The notes beneath the pieces are model-generated. The model made no database searches. It saw only the letters and a program-made list of their open reading frames with translations, and was not told where the DNA came from. DNA of 6,245 nucleotides from Thermotogaceae bacterium (GTDB lineage Bacteria > Thermotogota > Thermotogae > Thermotogales > Thermotogaceae). The position numbers were made by a program, and so were the translations under genes. The stretch lies in the NCBI GenBank assembly GCA_021161105.1, contig JAGHBG010000207.1, positions 1 to 6,245 on the forward strand, written 5' to 3'. Positions 1 to 5,592 of the stretch are shown one piece after another; within the stretch, counting starts at the first letter, position 1; the number at the start of each line of letters is the position of its first letter.

Positions 1-260
1 ACAAGAGCAGTGTTTATCACAAAATCACTGTTAACTATTGCTTCATCAACATCCAAAGTTTTTTCAAATGTTATGTTAGCATCAAAAAATTCGGTTATCT
101 TTTTTGCTAAAACCTCAACATTTTCCAGTCTTTTTCTATCAATATCCATAAGCACAACATGACTTCCATCAAAAACTCCAGCTTTTATTAAGTCTGGTAC
201 AACCCGTAAAGAAAAAACTGCACTACCTGCTCCAATTATCCCTATCCTCAAACCTGGCAT
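1..260 (-). CDS. GH4-family NAD-dependent alpha-glycosidase, AglA-like (N-terminal 86 codons; 3' end outside window)
   Basis: My translation of the minus strand gives a protein starting MPGLRIGIIGAGSAVFSLRV, open to the window edge. Residues 5-20 form the first beta strand and glycine-rich turn of a Rossmann fold (GAGSAVFS at 10-17). LMDID at 37-41 ends the second strand, where an acidic residue usually binds the NAD ribose, and VINTAL at 81-86 matches the fourth strand. This pattern is typical of GH4 and close to Thermotoga AglA alpha-glucosidase as I recall it. GH4 enzymes are cytoplasmic and use NAD and usually Mn2+ in an oxidation-elimination mechanism. The metal-binding and catalytic residues lie beyond the window, so alpha-glucosidase, alpha-galactosidase, alpha-glucuronidase and alpha-mannosidase-like specificities all remain open. 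The start is firm: AGGGGGTG (266-273) sits 5 bases upstream, and the frame hits a stop shortly before with no other start codon. It is the last visible gene and is separated from the regulator by a gap with its own possible promoter. Confidence 0.88.
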   Translation of the reverse strand, partial: MPGLRIGIIGAGSAVFSLRVVPDLIKAGVFDGSHVVLMDIDRKRLENVEVLAKKITEFFDANITFEKTLDVDEAIVNSDFVINTAL

Positions 261-343
261 GATTTCACCCCCTGAACTTTTTCAATATCAGCAACGTTCC
301 AAGAGTGATTAATGTAGTTCCCAGGTTTCCAGATGTCTTGCAT
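248..343 (-). CDS. Possible small ORF (31 aa) overlapping the GH4 start; unknown function
   Basis: An ATG at 343 opens a 31-codon frame reading MQDIWKPGNYINHSWNVADI followed by EKVQGVKSCQV, ending at TGA (248-250). GGAGGT (347-352) precedes the ATG by only 3 bases, a strong ribosome site at slightly short spacing. The frame overlaps the first 13 bases of the GH4 gene, so its translation would carry ribosomes past the GH4 ribosome site and end just after the GH4 start, an arrangement that suits translational coupling. Its codons look like those of the neighbouring genes and it has two Trp residues, no signal peptide and no membrane segment. I do not recognise the sequence. It could be a leader peptide, a real small protein, the remnant of a decayed gene (the frame stays open upstream without a start to about 427), or chance. 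Conservation in relatives is the deciding evidence, and I do not have it. Confidence 0.35.
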   Translation of the reverse strand: MQDIWKPGNYINHSWNVADIEKVQGVKSCQV

Positions 344-345
344 AC

Positions 346-352
346 AACCTCC
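346..352 (-). promoter_or_regulatory. Ribosome binding site of the small ORF, with a complementary anti-SD heptamer at 419-425
   Basis: The minus strand carries GGAGGTT at 352-346, just before the ATG at 343. The same strand carries its exact complement AACCTCC at 425-419, about 66 bases upstream. In a transcript reading through from the regulator gene the two could pair over 7 bp and mask the ribosome site. A transcript starting at the internal promoter candidate would lack the upstream half. The complementarity is directly visible; the regulatory role is inference, and purine-rich sites often find chance complements. Confidence 0.3.
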
Positions 353-355
353 AAA

Positions 356-373
356 TGTGCTGTCTTCAGCACA
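356..373. promoter_or_regulatory. Perfect palindrome, candidate operator or mRNA hairpin
   Basis: On the minus strand the sequence is TGTGCTGAAGACAGCACA: two perfect 7-base arms (TGTGCTG and CAGCACA) around a four-base AAGA loop. It ends three bases before the ribosome-site heptamer of the small ORF and lies over the start point expected from the promoter candidate at 376-405. That is a usual place for a repressor site, and the RpiR regulator encoded next door is an obvious candidate to bind it. As RNA it would form a short stable hairpin in the 5' leader. It is not followed by a U tract on either strand, so it does not look like an intrinsic terminator. Confidence 0.45.
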
Positions 374-374
374 A

Positions 375-407
375 AAGTTTACACAAAGATTGAAGTTTAC
401 AACAAGA
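375..407. repeat. Pair of imperfect 15-bp direct repeats with 18-bp period, possible tandem binding sites
   Basis: On the plus strand AAGTTTACACAAAGA (375-389) and AAGTTTACAACAAGA (393-407) match at 13 of 15 positions, and the first nine bases are identical. The offset of 18 bases is a little under two helical turns, so both copies present nearly the same face. The pair lies in the regulator-GH4 gap, next to the palindrome. Tandem sites for a DNA-binding protein are plausible, but two copies in AT-rich DNA can also arise by chance. Confidence 0.4.
376..405 (-). promoter_or_regulatory. Weak sigma-70-type promoter candidate for the small ORF and GH4 gene
   Basis: Minus-strand TTGTTG (405-400) and TAAACT (381-376) are separated by 18 bases and each match four of six consensus positions. 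Transcription would begin near 369, inside the palindrome, leaving a leader of roughly 25 bases before the small ORF. The match is modest and the region is AT-rich, so the call rests mainly on position: this is the only gap in the window long enough to hold a promoter for GH4. Read-through from the upstream operon is equally possible, as no strong terminator is visible. Confidence 0.3.
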
Positions 408-433
408 ATTTTTGCGAAGGAGGTTCAAAGTAT

Positions 434-456
434 CGCAATAAAATTTAAAGCTTGCG
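434..456 (-). other. Weak inverted repeat directly after the regulator stop codon
   Basis: Minus-strand CGCAA (456-452) and TTGCG (438-434) flank an AT-rich 13-base loop, starting at the base after the RpiR stop. A second partner, TCGCAA, lies further downstream at about 412-417, so TTGCGA could pair with either. No U run follows, so this is not a convincing terminator. At most it is a weak attenuating or mRNA 3'-end structure. Confidence 0.2.
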
Positions 457-1266
457 TCAGTATCTTTTTGGTTTTAGCACATCCAGCATTCTGGAAAAGT
501 CTTCCGTCTTTTCCGAGGAGATTCTCGACAATGTCATTCTGAATAAAATCTCAACCATTACAAGCTCGCCTATGTTTCCTCTCATGAAATAATAAACGTT
601 CTTCTTGAAGGGTTGCTTGGTATAAAGAACCACATCTCCAAATTCTGACAGTGGGGAGTTGATTCCAGAGGTTATAACTATTGTCTTTGCGCCAACTTCT
701 TTTGCCACGCTTGTTGATTTGACTGTGTCTCTTATATTACCAGTGTGACTTATTGCGATAACCACATCCTTTGGGGTTAGATTGACACCAACTATAACCT
801 GAAGATGCGGATCATTATAGTAAAAAGATGGTATATTAAGCATTGAGAATTTTACACTTCCGTAATGTGCAGTAACTCCGGATAAACCCACACCAAAGAA
901 AACAAGCTTATTGGCATTTACTATGAAATCCACTGCTTTGCAGAGTTCTTCTTTTTTGACAAGGCTTTTTATCGACTTGACCATGTAATCAAGTTCTGCC
1001 ACCAGCTCATTTAATGGATCTTCTTCTGCAGAAGTTATTTCCATCTGGCTGACTTCTTTTGCCAGCTCTATCTTGAATTTCTGAAAACCTTCGTAGCCAA
1101 GCTTTTTAACGAGTCTATGAACAGTTGCTTCTCCAACGTCAACTATCTTGGCAAATTCCGAGATCGAATAATGTATAACATCCTCAGGCCTTTCAAGGAT
1201 GTAATCCGCTATTTTTTTCTCCGTCTTTGTAAGTTTGTCGTAAATTCCCTCAATTCTTTCTATCAT
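457..1266 (-). CDS. RpiR-family transcriptional regulator (HTH plus SIS domain)
   Basis: This 269-residue protein has the standard length and two-domain order of the family. Residues 1-75 are the winged-helix-like HTH domain, including LTKTEKKIADYIL (12-24) and the recognition-helix region VGEATVHRLVKKLGY (44-58). Residues about 108-245 are a SIS phosphosugar-binding domain with GVGLSG (125-130) and AISHTGNIRDT (171-181). Ser129, Ser173 and Thr175 fit the usual phosphate-contact positions, while Ile178 stands where Thr or Ser is commoner. Family members sense sugar phosphates and repress or activate catabolic genes. The start overlaps the GH38 gene by 17 bases and is preceded by GAGGGAG; MIERIEGIYDKLTKTEKK is a normal family N-terminus, so the start is sound. 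It is probably a local regulator of the operon and may also bind the palindrome or repeats downstream of itself. Its effector and direction of action are unknown. Confidence 0.93.
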   Translation of the reverse strand: MIERIEGIYDKLTKTEKKIADYILERPEDVIHYSISEFAKIVDVGEATVHRLVKKLGYEGFQKFKIELAKEVSQMEITSAEEDPLNELVAELDYMVKSIKSLVKKEELCKAVDFIVNANKLVFFGVGLSGVTAHYGSVKFSMLNIPSFYYNDPHLQVIVGVNLTPKDVVIAISHTGNIRDTVKSTSVAKEVGAKTIVITSGINSPLSEFGDVVLYTKQPFKKNVYYFMRGNIGELVMVEILFRMTLSRISSEKTEDFSRMLDVLKPKRY

Positions 1267-3715
1267 GCCTCTCCCTCGATTCGTAAAATTCTAATATATA
1301 ATCATAAGTTCTTCTTTTTCTCCTTGCATCATTCAATTTCCATCCTATTTCTCTTATTTTTTCCTTTGAGCTTTCTCCCAGCTTCAATTTGTTCAGCTCT
1401 ATCGAAAGCATGAGTTCCAGTATTTCCCTTTCTATTGAGTAAATTCTGTGCATGACTCTGTGATATTCCAACCCCTTTAAGGAATTTATTTTACTTGATA
1501 ATCGCTCTTTTTCTTTCTTTAATAATTTGATCCTGTTTTTCATTTCTTTCAGCACTTTTCTGTCCGGCAATGCTTCTTCAATCTTTACAGGGAATTCAAT
1601 ACCTTCAAGTATTTTCACTTTACTGGCCTTATCATTGTTTATGATGTTACTTAGATCTAAATCCGATTCCTTTATTTTCTTTCTATCAATAACTATCAAT
1701 TTTTCACCTTCCCGCAACACCCAGCTTCCTTTGTAAAAAAACATATGTATGTTTTTTTCATATTTTCCATAGGATTCAAAAAGAACAAAAGGTTTTCTGA
1801 ACAGTTCCGCCCATTTTCTCCAGTTTTTTACTTCCGGCATGAAAGCTACTTCTATTTCCATTTCTCTTTCTGCTCTTGCTCCGGGAACATACATATACGG
1901 TCCTGCATCTCCAGTTCTTCCTTTCACTTTCTTTGTTATCCATTCGGTCGCTCTTGTCAGCGTCACCCACAGGCCTCTATCATCTGCTTTGTACTCTCTC
2001 AGACCTTTTGCAAGAATGGATATTTCTTTACCAGTGACATAATTCTGGAAAGGAAATTCATTTACAACTCTGCATTCCCTCGCCGCAAGCAGAATATCTG
2101 ATAAATTTTCAGGAAGATTTTGATCAAATAAATCTTTATCTTCAACCTCTCTTTCCACCACATCAAAGGGCATCATGGTTTTTATCTTTTTTTCTGAAAT
2201 GGCAGCTCCAAATCTTAATTTGTAGTCTTTACCTGTTGGCTTAAGCTTTATTTTCCACCTGATAAGGGGTGAACCGTCCAGAAAGACTTTTTCCAGGGTT
2301 TTTACAGAAACACCATTACCTTCTATCTGTCTTTCAAGGACAATTTTCATAGAGTGTGGGGTGCAGTAAACTTCGTTAACTCTGGAATTTACGGAAAACT
2401 CCATATCTTCTGTCCATGAAGAATACGCATCACCAGAATCTTTCTCAAGAAGATATCTGCCTATTTCTTTTCCATTTAAAAAGAATGCGTTGCCTGATAT
2501 CCTGAATGTGTAGTAATCGTTTTTAAAGCTGGTTTTGTCGCATCTTTCCCATGGAATGCTTTTACCAACCTGCCATATTCCAGTGCCTCTGGAAGTAACT
2601 TTTGCGGTTTCATTTTCAAAAGCTCTCCAGAAATCATATTCATAGGAAGAGCCAACAAAAACATATTTTCCTTTCAGGTTAAAGTTTCCAAGAATTTTTC
2701 TGAACCTTTCTAAACTTCTGCTATAAAGATCAAAATATATCTTTTCCATCTCCTCGTGAACCTGGTCAATGCCAACGCCACATATATTGTCATGAATCAA
2801 AGTTTTTAGATAATCTTTCCAGTCTTTTTCCTGGTCCTCTCCGAATATTGATAGAGTTTGAAGGAGTCTTCCTACCTCTTCCATTTCAAGCTTCAAATAA
2901 GTTCTTGTAGAAAGTGTTCCTGGAAAGACGCAGGCGTATTTTCCAGAGATCATTTCACCTTCTAAAACTTGCAGGTCTTTTTGCTTTTCAAGTTCTTTCA
3001 TTAACTCCCATGGAGAGATTGATATACCATCTATGAATTTTCTGGGGTCTTCAGGATGTACATCAAGGTCGTATCCATCAAAGAGTATAGGAAAAGGATA
3101 GTACGCTTTGTTTTTCTCAACCTCGTGTTTGAATCTATCAAAAGCAATTTCTCTGGTATTTTCAAGGTTGTAAAGGTTTCGGTATCCGGAAATCATGAAA
3201 ATTAGTTTTACCTCAGAGCCATCCGGAGCTTTCCAGATGTAAAAGGCTTTTTCTTTTCCGTCTTCTTTTGGATTTACACCACGCCATACAAAAGCACAGC
3301 CTACACCAAATTTTCTTAAAAGCTGTGGAAGCTGAGAAATCTGTCCGAAGTTATCTACAAACCATCCGCAAAATTTTTTTGCTCTGAACTTTTCCATATC
3401 TTTCTTTCCTATGGAGAAATTTTTCCATATAGCGTAATCTGGTGATATCCTCCAGTCTATCTGGCAGTATACCGGGCCTATTATTAACCTTCCCTCTTCT
3501 ATAAATTTTCTGAGTTTTTCTTCATATTGTGGAGCAGTTTCAAGAAGGTCTTCCACTATTAAAGTCTGGCCATCGAGTATGAAGACAAAGTCTTTATTCT
3601 GCTCAAGAATTTCGAACAACTTTTCAAATAACTCAACGAGCCATTCATTGGTATAGTCACTTGTCAGAAACCATTCTCTATCCCAGTGGGTATGACACAA
3701 AACAAAAGCTTTCAT
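1250..3715 (-). CDS. GH38 alpha-mannosidase-type glycoside hydrolase with a charged helical C-terminal extension
   Basis: This 821-residue enzyme has no signal peptide, so it is probably cytoplasmic. The N-terminal catalytic barrel opens with HTHWDREWF (8-16), in which His10 and Asp12 should bind the catalytic zinc. WFVDNFGQISQLPQLL (118-133) supplies the expected nucleophile and zinc ligand Asp121, and IHDNICGVGIDQVHEEM (307-323) gives the last zinc ligand, His308. DSGDAY (426-431) belongs to the beta-rich GH38 C-terminal region, about 390-625. GH38 enzymes retain configuration when releasing alpha-mannose. The HxHWDREW and FGQ forms recall bacterial mannosylglycerate hydrolase (MngB), but substrate cannot be assigned. 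Residues about 720-800 form a Lys/Glu/Arg/Leu-rich helical tail that I do not associate with the family core. The start overlaps the ATPase stop as ATGA, with AAGGAG nine bases upstream, so translation is probably coupled to transporter synthesis. Confidence 0.93.
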   Translation of the reverse strand: MKAFVLCHTHWDREWFLTSDYTNEWLVELFEKLFEILEQNKDFVFILDGQTLIVEDLLETAPQYEEKLRKFIEEGRLIIGPVYCQIDWRISPDYAIWKNFSIGKKDMEKFRAKKFCGWFVDNFGQISQLPQLLRKFGVGCAFVWRGVNPKEDGKEKAFYIWKAPDGSEVKLIFMISGYRNLYNLENTREIAFDRFKHEVEKNKAYYPFPILFDGYDLDVHPEDPRKFIDGISISPWELMKELEKQKDLQVLEGEMISGKYACVFPGTLSTRTYLKLEMEEVGRLLQTLSIFGEDQEKDWKDYLKTLIHDNICGVGIDQVHEEMEKIYFDLYSRSLERFRKILGNFNLKGKYVFVGSSYEYDFWRAFENETAKVTSRGTGIWQVGKSIPWERCDKTSFKNDYYTFRISGNAFFLNGKEIGRYLLEKDSGDAYSSWTEDMEFSVNSRVNEVYCTPHSMKIVLERQIEGNGVSVKTLEKVFLDGSPLIRWKIKLKPTGKDYKLRFGAAISEKKIKTMMPFDVVEREVEDKDLFDQNLPENLSDILLAARECRVVNEFPFQNYVTGKEISILAKGLREYKADDRGLWVTLTRATEWITKKVKGRTGDAGPYMYVPGARAEREMEIEVAFMPEVKNWRKWAELFRKPFVLFESYGKYEKNIHMFFYKGSWVLREGEKLIVIDRKKIKESDLDLSNIINNDKASKVKILEGIEFPVKIEEALPDRKVLKEMKNRIKLLKKEKERLSSKINSLKGLEYHRVMHRIYSIEREILELMLSIELNKLKLGESSKEKIREIGWKLNDARRKRRTYDYILEFYESRERHDRKN

Positions 3716-4785
3716 ATATCCAGTCTCCTTTCAGTTTTTGGATCAAATAGATGTATTCTTTCTTTGTCTATGTACAGCTTGATTTTCTCACCTTCTTTAA
3801 ATTCATGATCACCAGGAATTTTAGCAACTATTCTTGATCCTCCGTCAAGATTGGCGTGGACTATGGTATCTGACATCAATTTTTCTATGAAGTAAACTTC
3901 AACCTCTATTTCCATGGTGTTTTCCTCTTTTTCCAGATATATATGCTCTGGTCTTATTCCAAGTACAAGCTTGTCCACATTTGGATCTTTCTTTATCGGG
4001 ACTTTAAGCCCTTCTCCTTCCACAAAGAGATTTGCTCCTTCTGAGACCGTTTTAACTTTGTAGAAATTCATTTGTGGTGAACCTATGAACCCTGCAACGA
4101 ATATATTGGCGGGCTTGTGATATATTTCTGAGGCTTTTCCAACTTGCTGTATCCTTCCACTTAACATTACAGCTATTCTGTCTCCCATGGTCATGGCTTC
4201 CACCTGATCGTGGGTCATGTATATTGTGGTGACTCCCAGCCTCTCCTGAAGTTTTTTTATCTCTGACCTCATCTTAACCCTCAGGAGTGCATCAAGGTTT
4301 GAAAGAGGCTCATCCATTAGAAGAACGGCCGGTTCAAGGACAATAGCCCGTGCAACTGCTACTCTTTGTCTCTGACCACCAGAGAGCTGAGCAGGATATC
4401 TGTCGAGAAGTTCCGATATGTTTAAAAGCTCAGCAGCCCACAAAACTTTTTTTTCAATCTCTTCTTTTGAAAAACCTTTTATTTTCATGGGGTATCCTAT
4501 GTTATCTCTTACTTTCATATGGGGCCAGACTGCATAACTTTGAAAGACCATTGATATATTTCTATCCTTTGGCGGAAGGTTCGTTATTTCTTTATCATCA
4601 AAGAATATTCTGCCTTCCGTTACTTTTTCAAGTCCCGATACGCTCCTTAAAAGAGTGGTCTTGCCACAACCCGAAGGCCCCAGAAGAACCACAAACTCTC
4701 CATCCCCAATTTCAAGATCGATGCCATTTAAAGCCTTTACCTTGCCAAAATATTTTTTTAAGTTCTCAATTTTTACCTTTGCCAT
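3712..4785 (-). CDS. Carbohydrate ABC transporter ATP-binding protein, MalK/UgpC/MsmK type (CUT1)
   Basis: The protein has 357 residues, normal for the MalK-type subunit that powers import at the inner face of the membrane. The nucleotide-binding domain contains Walker A GPSGCGKT (36-43), Q-loop Gln82, signature LSGGQ (134-138), Walker B VLLMDEP (154-160), D-loop SNLDA (162-166) and switch His192, all intact. Residues about 240-350 form the OB/TOBE regulatory domain, with the typical GIRPEHI (276-282). MalK-type ATPases act as a homodimer beneath the two permeases. GAGGTG lies six bases before the ATG, nine bases separate it from the upstream permease stop, and its stop overlaps the GH38 start. 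Lying between the permeases and the hydrolase, it is probably dedicated to this transporter, although MsmK-like ATPases can serve several systems. The sugar specificity is set by the binding protein, not by this subunit. Confidence 0.95.
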   Translation of the reverse strand: MAKVKIENLKKYFGKVKALNGIDLEIGDGEFVVLLGPSGCGKTTLLRSVSGLEKVTEGRIFFDDKEITNLPPKDRNISMVFQSYAVWPHMKVRDNIGYPMKIKGFSKEEIEKKVLWAAELLNISELLDRYPAQLSGGQRQRVAVARAIVLEPAVLLMDEPLSNLDALLRVKMRSEIKKLQERLGVTTIYMTHDQVEAMTMGDRIAVMLSGRIQQVGKASEIYHKPANIFVAGFIGSPQMNFYKVKTVSEGANLFVEGEGLKVPIKKDPNVDKLVLGIRPEHIYLEKEENTMEIEVEVYFIEKLMSDTIVHANLDGGSRIVAKIPGDHEFKEGEKIKLYIDKERIHLFDPKTERRLDI

Positions 4786-4794
4786 ATTTTCACC

Positions 4795-5592
4795 TCACTT
4801 AAGTGATATTCCCCACATGGTAATGAGGTATTTTCTTGTGAAGAATATAAATACCATAGCTGGAATAGCCATTATTGTGCCAGCTGCAAATTTGAAGTAA
4901 TCTGGCGAAGTCATAGCTGTATTCAGAATATGAGCCGGAAGAGTTCTGTTTGTCAGGGTTAGTATCGATGCCACAAAAACCTCATTCCATGACATTATAA
5001 AGGAAAATATCGCACTTGCTGCGAGCCCTGGAAGTGCCAAGGGAAGAGTTATTCTCATGAAGGATTGAAATCTACTGAGTCCAAAAACCATCCCGGCTTC
5101 TTCATATTCAACGGAAACTCCTGAGAAAATGCTGGAAGTTATGAGAACAACAAAGGGAAGAATCATTGCAGTATGGGCAAGGGCTACACCTATTACGGTA
5201 TCGGCAATACCTATTTCCATATATATAACTATCAGGGGAACCGCGATAACTATTAATGGGATAGACCTTGTCATGAGTATTCCTATTCTTATTGCATTTT
5301 TGCCCGGAAAGAAGTATCTTGTCATGGCGTAGCCTGCAGGAAGTCCTATGAGAAAAGAAAGTCCTATAGCCACAAGCGCAACCTCTATACTAATAAGAGT
5401 TGCCTTCCATCCGCCCAGAACAAACAAAAGCTTATATATATGTTCAAAGGTCAGATGAGATGGAAATATCTTGTTTGGATTGTAATATTCGCTGGATGGA
5501 GTGAGCGAGGCTATAACAATCATGATAACTGGCGTTAGAAACCACACAGCCACCATCACAACAACAAACCAGAAAAGAATTTTTTTAATCAT
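4795..5592 (-). CDS. Carbohydrate ABC transporter permease, MalG type (CUT1)
   Basis: This 265-residue inner-membrane protein has about six hydrophobic segments (roughly 5-30, 64-90, 104-125, 133-156, 187-210 and 235-252), as in MalG-type permeases. The cytoplasmic EAA loop that docks to the ATPase is clear: EEAGMVFGLSRFQSFMRI (164-181) followed by the usual Pro at 184. The N-terminus has a charged MIKK before the first membrane helix, typical of these subunits. AAGGAGG lies upstream of the ATG, inside the end of the preceding permease gene, and the two genes overlap as ATGA. The C-terminus, MWGISLK, is somewhat short compared with the glycine-rich ends of many homologues, but no break is visible. 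It should pair with the MalF-type permease to form the translocation channel. Confidence 0.94.
   Translation of the reverse strand: MIKKILFWFVVVMVAVWFLTPVIMIVIASLTPSSEYYNPNKIFPSHLTFEHIYKLLFVLGGWKATLISIEVALVAIGLSFLIGLPAGYAMTRYFFPGKNAIRIGILMTRSIPLIVIAVPLIVIYMEIGIADTVIGVALAHTAMILPFVVLITSSIFSGVSVEYEEAGMVFGLSRFQSFMRITLPLALPGLAASAIFSFIMSWNEVFVASILTLTNRTLPAHILNTAMTSPDYFKFAAGTIMAIPAMVFIFFTRKYLITMWGISLK

Noticed and set aside
356..373. Palindrome as a Rho-independent terminator
   Set aside because: The stem is short and neither strand has a U tract after it; the minus strand has only three T before a ribosome site.
417..425. Plus-strand AAGGAGGTT as a ribosome binding site for a plus-strand gene
   Set aside because: No ATG, GTG or TTG follows at usable spacing. 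Its minus-strand complement is better explained as a possible anti-SD element or chance.
333..542. 69-codon plus-strand open frame crossing the regulator-GH4 gap
   Set aside because: It has no ribosome site, runs antisense into the regulator C-terminus, and its composition looks like shadow sequence.
1745..2101. 118-codon plus-strand open frame opposite the hydrolase gene
   Set aside because: It is Phe/Ser/Cys-rich with no family resemblance, and fully antisense to a well-supported GH38 coding region.
4350..4802. 150-codon plus-strand open frame opposite the ATPase gene
   Set aside because: It lies entirely antisense to a gene with all ABC ATPase motifs, has no recognisable domain, and its Leu/Pro/Phe-rich composition is that of a reverse shadow.
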